A stretch of DNA of 13,241 bases from Streptosporangiaceae bacterium (GCA_030045215.1 JASIBJ010000432.1:1-13241); one strand, 5' to 3'; positions 1 through 7,035 are shown, numbered from the stretch's first letter. Notes: generated by a model not told the origin, from the letters alone. Program-made: numbers and translations.

Positions 1-229
1 CAAAGAGCGCACCGAAGAACGCCACCTTCACCTCTGGCGGCGACCCGGCGTGCACCGGTCCGGGCGGCGCCTCGAAAAATCCGGCCTGCCCGGGACGGGG
101 CAGCGAGGCCTGCTCGCCAGTCAACTCCAGCAGGCGCAGCAGCCGCGCGTTCTCGGCGCGAAGTCGGGCAACCTCGGCCGCGACGGCCACCGGCACGCGT
201 GCGTCGGAGAGTTCCAGGCTGTCGGTCAC
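1..229 (-). CDS. N terminus of a TOTE conflict-system primase/helicase-like protein (partial, runs off left edge)
   Basis: Read on the minus strand, an open frame begins at GTG 229 and stays open to base 1, giving about 76 residues. It starts VTDSLELSDARVPVAV, continues with a short Leu/Arg/Glu-rich helix containing RLRAENARLLRLLEL (likely coiled coil), then a proline/glycine linker, then SPPEVKVAFFGALF. That last segment resembles the stretch opening the archaeo-eukaryotic primase domain in TOTE-type conflict proteins, where a coiled-coil leader precedes 'SPxEKxxLFxxLF' and later a superfamily II helicase. Only the leader and first primase residues are in view, so catalytic residues cannot be checked. 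An in-frame GTG at 253 is an alternative start; neither start has a clear ribosome binding site. The gene is divergent from the integrase and lies on the same presumed mobile element. Family assignment is by remembered pattern and is moderately secure; a defence role is inferred. Confidence 0.6.
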   Translation of the reverse strand, partial: MTDSLELSDARVPVAVAAEVARLRAENARLLRLLELTGEQASLPRPGQAGFFEAPPGPVHAGSPPEVKVAFFGALF

Positions 230-352
230 GCTGACAACGGTAATCGGACTCACCGCAGCTGCAGGCCCAGCGAGCCTTCGGGTTCCCGACCGGTTATCTG
301 TGCGCGACCGGCCAACACTAGGTCAGGAAAGCTCTCTCACCGGGAGGTGTTC
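230..352. promoter_or_regulatory. Divergent intergenic region between TOTE-like gene and integrase
   Basis: This roughly 120 bp gap separates two genes that point away from each other, so it should hold promoters for both. The integrase has a good ribosome binding site, GGGAGGTG at 342-349, followed by ATG at 353. I could not pick out convincing -35/-10 pairs. No excisionase-like small gene is visible here, although such a gene often sits directly upstream of integrases of this kind. Confidence 0.4.
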
Positions 353-1861
353 ATGACCGGCAATCGGGACATCCTGTACAAGCGGTGCGGCTGCGCCGAC
401 AAGGCCACCGGCCGGCAGCTGTCCGGCCGGTGCCCGCGGCTGGCCGAGCCGGGGCACGGGAGCTGGTACTTCGCCGTGCAGGTGAGCACGGTCGGCGGCC
501 GGAAAGCGCGATATCGCCACGGCGGATTCCCGACCCGCGACGCCGCACAGGCAGCTCGCGGCGAACTCCTTGAAAGTCCGGCCGACCTGGCTGCGACAGG
601 AGCGTGGACGGTGGCCCGGTGGATGCGGCACTGGCTGAAGCTGACCGAGCCGAACCTGCGCCCCGCAACCGAGTGCGGCTACCGCGACCACATCAGCCGC
701 TACCTGATCCCGGGCCTGGGCCGCGTTACCCTCGCCGAACTGGACAGCAGGCGGCTGCAGGCATTCTTCGACCTGCTCGGCCGCCGGCGCACCCGCAACG
801 GGACACCGCTCGCGGCGGCCACGATCGACCGAGTCCGTGCGACACATCGCTCAGCGCTCAATGCGGCCGTCCGCGAGGGGCTTATCACCGCCAGCCCGCT
901 GACGCACGTGCGCCTGCCAAGGCCAATGCGGCCTCACCCGGTCATCTGGACCGACGAACGGGTCGCGGCGTGGCGCCGTGACGGCATCCGCCCGCCAGTG
1001 GCGGTGTGGACGCTGCGGCAGCTGATCACCTTCCTGGCTGGCGTCGAGCACGACCGGCTCGCCGCGCTGTGGTGGCTGATGGCACTGCGCGGCCTGCGGC
1101 GCGGCGAGGCCGCTGCCCTGCACTGCGACGACCTTGATTCAGCGGCCAGGGAGCTGACCATCGGCCGGCAGATCAACGCCCTGCCCGGCCAGCTCTACTG
1201 CGGCCCGCCCAAGAGCCGGGCTAGCAGCCGCACCATCGCGCTTGATGAGGCCTGCGCCCGCAGGCTGGCCGATCATGCCGTGCGGGAGGATACCGGTACG
1301 CGCAGCCACCTGGCTGCCCGGCAGCGCCGTGGCGACGCGCGCGCCCGCACCGGCCCCGGCTGGCGCGAAGGGCGCGCCATGTTCACCTACGCTGACGGCC
1401 GGCCGGTCCGGCCCGAGTACCTCACGCACAGGTTCCGTCAGCTGACCCGGCAGCTCAACCTGCCACCAGTTCGGCTGCACGACCTGCGGCACGGTGCCGC
1501 AACGCTGGCCCTGGCCTCGCACGCCGACCTGAAGGTCATCCAGCAGATGCTCGGCCAATCCAGCATCGTCACGACGGCCGACACGTACACCAGCGTGCTT
1601 CCCGAGACTGCTCACCGCTCCGCGCAGGCCACCGCCGACATGATCACCGAGGCGGCCCGCAGTGTCCGGAATCCGTTCGTGGAGACCAACGTGACCCGCG
1701 ATTCCGCAACCGTCGCCGCAGCGAGCTCAGATGCCGCTGCTCAAGAGCCCGCAGTAAGGGCACCCCAACACTGCCACACAGCATCCGAGGCGCCTGCGAG
1801 TGACTCAGGACCGCCCCATCTGTGTCCCACGGAACCGGAAATCCGACAGATGTCTTCCTGA
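353..1861 (+). CDS. Tyrosine recombinase / phage-type site-specific integrase
   Basis: The protein has 502 residues from ATG 353. This start is preferred over the longer open frame because GGGAGGTG sits just upstream and residues before it look non-coding. An N-terminal arm-binding region (about 1-80) precedes a SAM-like core-binding domain (about 85-190, with WMRHWLKL and LRPATECGYRDHI). The catalytic domain follows (about 220-425): Arg-I in ALRGLRRGE (R249), a beta-hairpin Lys in PPKSR (K287), HDLRH (H376, R379) and nucleophile Tyr412 in ADTYTSVLP. The usual LGHSS box reads LGQSS, so the second catalytic His/Trp is Gln402. A low-complexity tail of about 75 residues follows. The enzyme would catalyse recombination between attP and attB; its stop lies 19 bp from the 3' end of tRNA-Lys, which is therefore the likely target. 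Actinobacterial elements of this type usually keep int at the element edge. Confidence 0.93.
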   Translation: MTGNRDILYKRCGCADKATGRQLSGRCPRLAEPGHGSWYFAVQVSTVGGRKARYRHGGFPTRDAAQAARGELLESPADLAATGAWTVARWMRHWLKLTEPNLRPATECGYRDHISRYLIPGLGRVTLAELDSRRLQAFFDLLGRRRTRNGTPLAAATIDRVRATHRSALNAAVREGLITASPLTHVRLPRPMRPHPVIWTDERVAAWRRDGIRPPVAVWTLRQLITFLAGVEHDRLAALWWLMALRGLRRGEAAALHCDDLDSAARELTIGRQINALPGQLYCGPPKSRASSRTIALDEACARRLADHAVREDTGTRSHLAARQRRGDARARTGPGWREGRAMFTYADGRPVRPEYLTHRFRQLTRQLNLPPVRLHDLRHGAATLALASHADLKVIQQMLGQSSIVTTADTYTSVLPETAHRSAQATADMITEAARSVRNPFVETNVTRDSATVAAASSDAAAQEPAVRAPQHCHTASEAPASDSGPPHLCPTEPEIRQMSS

Positions 1862-1880
1862 AAGACCAGGTCAGAACGGG

Positions 1881-1920
1881 TGCGCCGCCAGGGACTTGAA
1901 CCCCGAACCCGCGGATTAAG
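1881..1920. other. Probable attachment-site core (tRNA-Lys 3' half, element/chromosome junction)
   Basis: Integrases of this group commonly recombine within the T-arm to 3' end of a tRNA gene and leave that part intact on one side. Here the integrase gene abuts the 3' end of tRNA-Lys, so the att core should fall in this stretch. The exact boundaries cannot be fixed because the partner repeat is expected left of base 1; I saw no second copy of the tRNA 3' sequence inside the window. Confidence 0.45.
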
Positions 1921-1953
1921 AGTCCGCTGCTCTGCCAATTGAGCTAGCGGCGC
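1881..1953 (-). tRNA. tRNA-Lys (anticodon CTT)
   Basis: On the minus strand the 73-nt sequence folds into a full cloverleaf. The acceptor stem is GCGCCGC with GCGGCGC, the D-arm is GCTC...GAGC, and the anticodon stem GCGGA/TCCGC closes the loop CTCTTAA with anticodon CTT. A 5-nt variable loop and a T-arm with loop TTCAAGT follow (stem with one G-T pair). The discriminator base is A at 1881. CCA is not encoded; the following bases read CCC. The gene is complete, so integration of the neighbouring element did not break it. Confidence 0.97.
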
Positions 1954-1966
1954 TTGAGACGGTGAG

Positions 1967-1996
1967 ATCGTAGCGCAACTTATCAGGACGAGCGAA
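1967..1996 (-). promoter_or_regulatory. Candidate promoter of tRNA-Lys
   Basis: On the minus strand a -10-like TACGAT (1967-1972) lies 13 nt upstream of the mature tRNA 5' end. It is preceded after 18 nt by a weak -35-like TTCGCT (1991-1996). Transcription would start about 7 nt before the tRNA, leaving a short 5' leader for RNase P. The -10 is reasonable; the -35 is poor. Confidence 0.35.
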
Positions 1997-2051
1997 TCAT
2001 GCCGCCAAGCGGGTCGCGTCGCCGCCACGCCTAAGAGGCTCTGACCTGGTA

Positions 2052-3437
2052 CTACCCACCGAGGAACTTGCTCATGTACCTCGCGGCTCGCGATGGGCGG
2101 CCCGTCCTGGCCTCGGCGTGATCGGCCAGGCTCATGACCCGCAGGCCCGCGTTCAGCCCGAGCCAGCGCAGTGGCTCCGGCTCCCAGTCGGGCGATTTGT
2201 GCCCGACCCACGGCAGGCGGACGAGGTCACTGTCCGCGTCCGTGACCAGGTCAGCGAGGGTGCGGCCAGCCAGGTTCGTGGTAGATACCCCGTCGCCGAC
2301 GTAACCGCCGGCCCAGCCGATCCCGCTGGCGCGGTCCAGGCCGACCGATGCGCACCAGTCGCGCGGGATGCCGATGGGACCGCCCCACGCGTGGGTGACA
2401 CGGACGTCACCGAGGACAGGGAACAGCTCCGCCAGCGTCCGGCGCAACTCGGCGAAGACGGATGGCACCCGGTCAAACGAGGGCCGGACGGCCGAGCCGA
2501 GGTGATACGGCGCGCCCCGGCCGCCGAACGCGAACCGGCCATCCGCGGTCCGCTGCCCGTAAATGATCAGGTGCCGCAGGTCGCCGAACGTCGCCCGGCT
2601 GGCCAGGCCGATCTGGTCCCAGACCGCGTCAGGCAGCCGGTCCGTGGCGATCATCAGCGAGTAGACCGGGGCGACGGCCCGCCGCAGCCCTCTCAGGCCC
2701 GGCGTATAGCCCTCCGTAGCCCTGATAACGTAACGGGCCCGGACCGTGCCCAGTCGGGTCACCAGGCGACCGGGCTGGATTTGAAGCACCTCCGTGCCCT
2801 CGTACAGGTTGATGCCGGCCTCGCGCAGGACCTCGGCCAGGCCGCGGGCAAGGCGGGAGGGATGGATCGCGGCGCAGTGCGGGGTGTAGGTGCCACCCAT
2901 GACGTCGGTGGCTGCCGCCATCTCGCGGGCTTCGCCGGCGGTCAGCAGCCGCAGGTCGTCCTCCCCGAATCCGAACTCCCTGCACTCGGTGACCTCTTCC
3001 CTGGCCCGCTCCAGCTGGAGGGCGGACCTGGCCAGCATCACCGTGCCGCCCTTGGCCCAGTGGCAGTGGATGCCTTCGGCGGCGGCTACCCGGCCGACCT
3101 CGTCGACCGTCTCGTGCATGGCCCGCTGCATCGCAATGGCACTGGGCCGGTCGGTCATGCGCTGGAGTTTGGCCAGCGATGCGGGGAACAGCGCCGAGCA
3201 CCACCCCCCGTTCCGCCCTGAGGCGCCAAAGCCCGCGATCTCCCGCTCGCATAGCACGATCCGCAAGCCGGGATCGGCCTTGTGCAGGTAATAAGCCGTC
3301 CACATGCCGGTGAAGCCAGCACCGACGATCGCGACGTCGGCGTCGGTGTCGCCGGGCAGCGAAGGGCCAGGAGCAAGGGTGCCGGGCACCGTGTCATGCC
3401 AGAACGACAGGGACCGATATGGGTCAGCGGGCGCCAT
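2052..3437 (-). CDS. FAD-dependent oxidoreductase, DAO (glycine/D-amino-acid oxidase) family
   Basis: The product is about 461 residues from ATG 3437 (MAPADPYRSLSFW). ATGs at 3446 and 3476 are in frame, and none has a clear ribosome binding site. A Rossmann FAD-binding motif VGAGFTG sits near residues 38-44. It is followed by the acidic end of beta-2 (LCERE) and GASGRNGGWC, which is typical of DAO-family enzymes of the gamma-glutamylputrescine oxidase/glycine oxidase type. A C-terminal segment GYVGDGVSTTNLAGRTLADLV matches the second FAD-contacting glycine-rich loop. The enzyme would oxidise an amine or amino acid to an imine with transfer of electrons to FAD and probably oxygen; the substrate cannot be read from sequence. 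No signal peptide is apparent, so it is likely cytoplasmic. It stands alone, divergent from the phosphatase gene and upstream of tRNA-Lys on the same strand. Confidence 0.9.
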   Translation of the reverse strand: MAPADPYRSLSFWHDTVPGTLAPGPSLPGDTDADVAIVGAGFTGMWTAYYLHKADPGLRIVLCEREIAGFGASGRNGGWCSALFPASLAKLQRMTDRPSAIAMQRAMHETVDEVGRVAAAEGIHCHWAKGGTVMLARSALQLERAREEVTECREFGFGEDDLRLLTAGEAREMAAATDVMGGTYTPHCAAIHPSRLARGLAEVLREAGINLYEGTEVLQIQPGRLVTRLGTVRARYVIRATEGYTPGLRGLRRAVAPVYSLMIATDRLPDAVWDQIGLASRATFGDLRHLIIYGQRTADGRFAFGGRGAPYHLGSAVRPSFDRVPSVFAELRRTLAELFPVLGDVRVTHAWGGPIGIPRDWCASVGLDRASGIGWAGGYVGDGVSTTNLAGRTLADLVTDADSDLVRLPWVGHKSPDWEPEPLRWLGLNAGLRVMSLADHAEARTGRPSRAARYMSKFLGG

Positions 3438-3493
3438 GCGGTACATCGTGGCAGGCGGCCGGCGGCGGCGCGGCATCGGGCATGCTTGGTGTC

Positions 3494-4030
3494 ATGAGCG
3501 CTGAATTGCCTCTCGTCGGCCAGGCGCCGCCGCCGCGCACTCCGGTTGGCCCGTACCGGATCTGCTTGGTGTGCCTGGGCAACATCTGCAGGTCACCGAC
3601 GGCCGAGGTGCTCTTGCGGGACGAGCTTGAGCGGGCCGGGCTGAACGGCAAGGTCGTCGTCGAAAGCGCGGGAACCGGCGACTGGCACGTGGGCGAGCCG
3701 ATGCACCCCGGCGCGCGGGCCGCGCTCGAGCGCCATGGTCTCGACGGATCCAGGCACACCGCGCGCCGGATCGAGCGGTCCTGGCTAGCGGATTACGACC
3801 TGCTGCTCGCGATGGACCGGCGCAACCTGGCCAGCCTGCGGCAGATGGCCGCCGAGGACCCGGACCTGACCGGGCGCATCCGGCTCATGCTGTCGTTCGA
3901 CCCGGAGGCGGCGGACTGGGCGGAGGTGCCCGACCCGTACGAGGGCAGCCCGGAGGAGTTCGAGGCCGTCTTCGACCTTTTGCTGGCGGCCTCGCGGGAG
4001 GTCGCCGGCCAGCTCGGCGAGATGCTCTAG
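3494..4030 (+). CDS. Low-molecular-weight protein tyrosine phosphatase family enzyme
   Basis: From ATG 3494 the product is 178 residues; ATG 3482 is an in-frame alternative. After a proline-rich leader of about 20 residues comes the P-loop signature CLGNICRS (C27 nucleophile, R33). The general-acid loop EVPDPY (D147) lies near the C terminus, where this family carries it. Length and motif order match cytoplasmic LMW-PTPs. The gene is followed 7 bp later by a fructosamine-kinase-family gene, so the two are surely co-transcribed. LMW-PTP homologues encoded beside fructosamine-3-kinase homologues have been associated with dephosphorylation of ribulosamine/erythrulosamine 5-phosphates, which lets the kinase act next. 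That role is more likely here than signalling on phosphotyrosine, but this is inference from context. The upstream gap to the divergent oxidoreductase is only about 56 bp. Confidence 0.93.
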   Translation: MSAELPLVGQAPPPRTPVGPYRICLVCLGNICRSPTAEVLLRDELERAGLNGKVVVESAGTGDWHVGEPMHPGARAALERHGLDGSRHTARRIERSWLADYDLLLAMDRRNLASLRQMAAEDPDLTGRIRLMLSFDPEAADWAEVPDPYEGSPEEFEAVFDLLLAASREVAGQLGEML

Positions 4031-4037
4031 CGCGGCC

Positions 4038-4898
4038 GTGCCTGCGATCGCCGACCTGGAGCAGGCTCTGGGCTGCGGGCTGGCCGAGGCTCGGCGGGTG
4101 GGCGGCCAGCATGGCGTTGATCACTACCGGCTCGTCCTCGCTGACGGCCGGGTCGCGTTCGCCAAGGTGGCGGGTCCCGCGGCCGATGCTAGCCAGGCGG
4201 GATTTGCGGCCGAGGCCGCTGGCTTGCGCTGGCTTGCGGAACCCGCGGCGGTGCCGGTGCCCGAGGTGCTGGCGGTCGGCAAGTCGGTGCTGGTGGTCGA
4301 GTGGGTGGCCGAAGGTGGCGCGAGTCAGGAGGCAGCTGAGCGATTCGGTGCCGGACTGGCCAGGCTCCACCGGGCGGGTGCCGCGCATTTCGGCGCGCCC
4401 TGGCCGGGGGTCATAGCCGGCCTGCCGCTGCCGAACGAGGAGGGCGATGAGTGGCCTGACTGGTACGCCAGCCGGCGCCTGCTGCCCTACGCGCGACTGG
4501 CCATGGACTCTGGCGCGTTGTCGGCGGCCGACCTGCGGCTGATCGAGTCGGTGGGGGACCGGATCGCCGACCTCGGCGGACCGGCCGAGCCGCCGAGCCG
4601 GATCCACGGCGACTGCTGGTCGGGAAATGTGCTGTGGTCAGATGGCAGCGGCTGGCTCGTCGACCCGGCTGCGCACGGCGGTCACCGGGAGACCGACCTG
4701 GCCATGCTCGGCCTGTTCGGTGCGCCTTACCTCGACCGGATTCTGGCTAGCTACCACGACAGCTGGCCGCTCGCAGACGGCTGGCGCGCTCGGATCCCGC
4801 TGCACCGGCTGCACCCGCTGCTCGTGCACGTTTGCCTGTTCGGATCGGGCTACCGGCAGTCCGCGCTCGGCGCGGCTCGCGCGGCCTTGCGCGCCTGA
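4038..4898 (+). CDS. Fructosamine kinase family protein (ketoamine 3-kinase type)
   Basis: The product is 286 residues from GTG 4038, 7 bp after the phosphatase stop, so translation is probably coupled. It has the APH/protein-kinase-like fold of the fructosamine kinase family. The ATP-binding Lys is in RVAFAKV (K43) and the partner Glu in AAEAAGLRWL (E59). The hinge region is VLVVEWV. The catalytic loop is IHGDCWSGNVLW (D192, N197), followed by the metal-binding LVDPAAHGGHRETDLAML (D209), highly typical of this family. The enzyme would phosphorylate the 3-hydroxyl of ribulosamines, erythrulosamines or fructosamines on proteins or amines, giving unstable products that break down and restore the free amine. 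Its 3' end overlaps the convergent sensor kinase gene by 49 bp. Confidence 0.92.
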   Translation: MPAIADLEQALGCGLAEARRVGGQHGVDHYRLVLADGRVAFAKVAGPAADASQAGFAAEAAGLRWLAEPAAVPVPEVLAVGKSVLVVEWVAEGGASQEAAERFGAGLARLHRAGAAHFGAPWPGVIAGLPLPNEEGDEWPDWYASRRLLPYARLAMDSGALSAADLRLIESVGDRIADLGGPAEPPSRIHGDCWSGNVLWSDGSGWLVDPAAHGGHRETDLAMLGLFGAPYLDRILASYHDSWPLADGWRARIPLHRLHPLLVHVCLFGSGYRQSALGAARAALRA

Positions 4899-6874
4899 GG
4901 TGTGCTCGGGAGCGCGGCGACCCGGTTCTCGCTAACGCTCGAGGTCGCTAAGAACGAGATCTCGTCCGGTGGTCCGGACTCGACCCAAGTCTGAGAGTCT
5001 TGCTCGCCGCTGGCATCGCCCGTGATCGCGGCCTCGGCGGCGCCAGAACCGGCTGTCCCCGCGAGATTGCTGACCGTCATCCCGGGCCCGTTCACGTAGT
5101 CATCAGCAGCGAGCCGGTCCGCCTCGGCCGCGCCTGCCTGGTCGTCATCAGGCACTGGCGCTGGCCTGAAGAGCGGCACCGCGACGCAGTATGTGGTGCC
5201 TCTGGTCGCCTGAGGTCTGACCCACGCAGCGCCGCCGTGGGCCTTGACTACCGCCGCGACGACGGTCAGGTCCAGGCCTGAGCCGCTGGTGCCGACGCGG
5301 CAATAGCGATCGAAGGCGTATCTGGACTGCTCCTCGGTGAGGCTCCGGCCGAGGTCAGTTACCTCGAGCACCGCTGCTGCTGGATCGTCGGCCGGCCCGT
5401 CCCTGTCCGTCGCGGTCAGGCCCGGCCAGCTGTCAGGCTCGGCGTCCGCGGCCAACAGTGCGGCCCGGATGTCGGGACGGCTGGCGGTCGAGATTCGGAC
5501 GCCGACGGCCGTCCCCTCCGGCGCGCGGGCCAGCGCGTTTCGCATCATGATGCCGATAACCTTGCGCAGCTTCCCCCCATCACCGGCGACCGGCAGGGCA
5601 CCGTCGGCATCGGCCGCTGCGTCGCTGCAGTCCACGTTGATAGTGCAGTTGGGAGCGGTTAGGCGGGCCTCGCGCTCGGCGTCGTCGATGAGAGTCAGCA
5701 CATCCACGGGTTTGCTGTCCAGTGCGCCATCGTCGCCGAGTTCGGCCAGCAGGAGCATGTCCGCGAGCAATTCGGCCATCCGGTCGGCTTCTCGTTCAAC
5801 CCGGCCGATGATTCTCTCGAGGTCGGGGGGAAACTGCGGGCCGGCACCGTTGTGGCTGGGCGAAACGCCGCCGTCGCCCGGAGTCGAGCCGGGCGACGGT
5901 GCGCGATAGCTATGCTCAGAGGCCGAACCGCCGACCCGGCCGCGATGACGGTAGTACTCGGCGAATCCGCGAATCGCGGTCAACGGGGTGCGCAACTCAT
6001 GGCTGAGGTCGGCAAGCAGGTTGCGCGTGCGCTGCTCGGACCGCCGGGCCGCGCGCTCCGCGGTCGACCGCGCTTGGGCGGCGGCCTCGATGTGGCTCAG
6101 CATCTCGTTGAATGACCGCCCGGCGCTGCCGAACTCCGTCCGCTTCCCGGCCTCGGGCATGCGCTGAGCCAGGTCCCCGGCGGATACCGCATCCGCTGTC
6201 TGCTTGATATCGGCGAGTGGCCGCAAGCTACCGCGAATGATGGCGATTCCGAGGACCAGCAATCCGATCAGCAGAATGACACTGACAAAAACGTCAATAC
6301 CGGCCAGCTTGCCCAGCGTGTTGTAGACGGGGCTGATGTTGACACCCACAACCAGCATCCCGTTGACCGGGCCCTTAGGGCCGATGACCACCATGGGGGT
6401 GGAGATGACGTCCCACTGGCCAGGGCCTGCCTGCGCTCCGACAACGACTGGCTGGTCGAGCCCCAGCCATGAGGAGCTGATCGAAAAGCCCGGCCCGGGA
6501 ACTATCTGCGGAATTCCTAGGTCAGAGTAGCCAGAGACCGGATAGATGACGCGGTAGAGCTTTCCGCCTGATACCCAGTCAGCCGCCAGTTGCGTTGACT
6601 CGTGCCGGCCGGCGCTGCCTCCTCCAAGCTCAGCGGCGGCGTAGTTCTGAACGTTGTTCGCCACCAAGAGTGAGTTGGCCTGCGACTCGACCTGCTGATT
6701 CTGCTGCCTCATGAGGTAGCTGCGGAGGTAGTTGATCCCGGTCACGCTGATGATGGCTAGCGCGACGCCCACAAGGACAACCTCCACCGCGACGAGCCTG
6801 TATCTGAGCGGCGCCTGGGCGGGCAATTTCCTGGCGAACCGCCAGAAGCTTGACGCTTTCTCGGCAATATCCAT
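4850..6874 (-). CDS. Second sensor histidine kinase with degraded ATP-binding motifs (probable pseudokinase)
   Basis: The product is 674 residues from ATG 6874 (MDIAEKASSFWRF). The frame stays open up to a GTG at 7009, but that part is regulator remnant. The layout copies the upstream kinase: TM1 about 27-49, an extracytoplasmic domain about 50-192, TM2 about 193-215, HAMP about 215-268, then the dimerisation helix with LADLSHELRTPLTAIRGFAEYYR (H292). The ATPase domain departs from consensus. In the N-box the first Asn is Ile442, with Asn446 kept. The G1 box reads DLGRS (507-511) instead of DxGxG. G2 reads GSGLDL (531-536) instead of GTGLGL, and the lid between is about four residues shorter than in the paralogue. 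It may lack kinase activity, and could act as a phosphatase, heterodimer partner or signal sink for the neighbouring regulator. An unusual C-terminal tail (about 570-674) ends inside the convergent kinase gene. Confidence 0.88.
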   Translation of the reverse strand: MDIAEKASSFWRFARKLPAQAPLRYRLVAVEVVLVGVALAIISVTGINYLRSYLMRQQNQQVESQANSLLVANNVQNYAAAELGGGSAGRHESTQLAADWVSGGKLYRVIYPVSGYSDLGIPQIVPGPGFSISSSWLGLDQPVVVGAQAGPGQWDVISTPMVVIGPKGPVNGMLVVGVNISPVYNTLGKLAGIDVFVSVILLIGLLVLGIAIIRGSLRPLADIKQTADAVSAGDLAQRMPEAGKRTEFGSAGRSFNEMLSHIEAAAQARSTAERAARRSEQRTRNLLADLSHELRTPLTAIRGFAEYYRHRGRVGGSASEHSYRAPSPGSTPGDGGVSPSHNGAGPQFPPDLERIIGRVEREADRMAELLADMLLLAELGDDGALDSKPVDVLTLIDDAEREARLTAPNCTINVDCSDAAADADGALPVAGDGGKLRKVIGIMMRNALARAPEGTAVGVRISTASRPDIRAALLAADAEPDSWPGLTATDRDGPADDPAAAVLEVTDLGRSLTEEQSRYAFDRYCRVGTSGSGLDLTVVAAVVKAHGGAAWVRPQATRGTTYCVAVPLFRPAPVPDDDQAGAAEADRLAADDYVNGPGMTVSNLAGTAGSGAAEAAITGDASGEQDSQTWVESGPPDEISFLATSSVSENRVAALPSTPQARKAARAAPSADCR

Positions 6875-6875
6875 A

Positions 6876-7035
6876 ACCCGCGCCAAACCTGGCCCGCGCG
6901 TCGAGCGGGCACGGGCGGATGTGCCTCGGCAAGGCCGCCCTCGCGCCTGACGTTTGCAACGCAGGATTCCACGAACCCGGTGTTCCCCGCGGAAGTCGCA
7001 GTCCCACACGCGGCCGTTGACCTGAGGCTTGCGAG
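6876..7035 (-). pseudogene. Decayed 3' remnant of an OmpR-family response regulator
   Basis: The minus strand between the two kinase genes reads KPQVNGRVWDCDFRGE, then shifts frame and reads ESCVANVRRE...LAEAH...R..AGQVWRG. It aligns colinearly with the end of the intact regulator at 8962-9684 (KMQILDHVWDYDFRGD, ESYVSVLRRK...TTEPH...R..VGYVLR). A 15-base stretch (6984-6998) is identical to 9080-9094 in the intact gene, and one extra base near 6980-6984 causes the frameshift. Receiver domain and most of the DNA-binding domain are missing. The remnant ends directly at the start of the second kinase, exactly where a regulator would end in a regulator-kinase operon, so it is best read as what is left after a tandem duplication. 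Confidence 0.75.

Noticed and set aside
50..352. An extra 101 residues in frame upstream of the integrase ATG at 353
   Set aside because: It lacks integrase-like content and a ribosome binding site, and it lies antisense to the TOTE-like N terminus, whereas ATG 353 has GGGAGGTG just upstream.
2118..3221. A 367-residue plus-strand frame opposite the FAD oxidoreductase
   Set aside because: Composition is Gln/Arg/Ala/Pro-rich with no domain, typical of antisense reading of a high-GC gene.
6875..7009. A longer start (GTG 7009) for the second sensor kinase
   Set aside because: Those 45 residues are frameshifted regulator remnant, and the paralogous kinase begins at a position matching ATG 6874.
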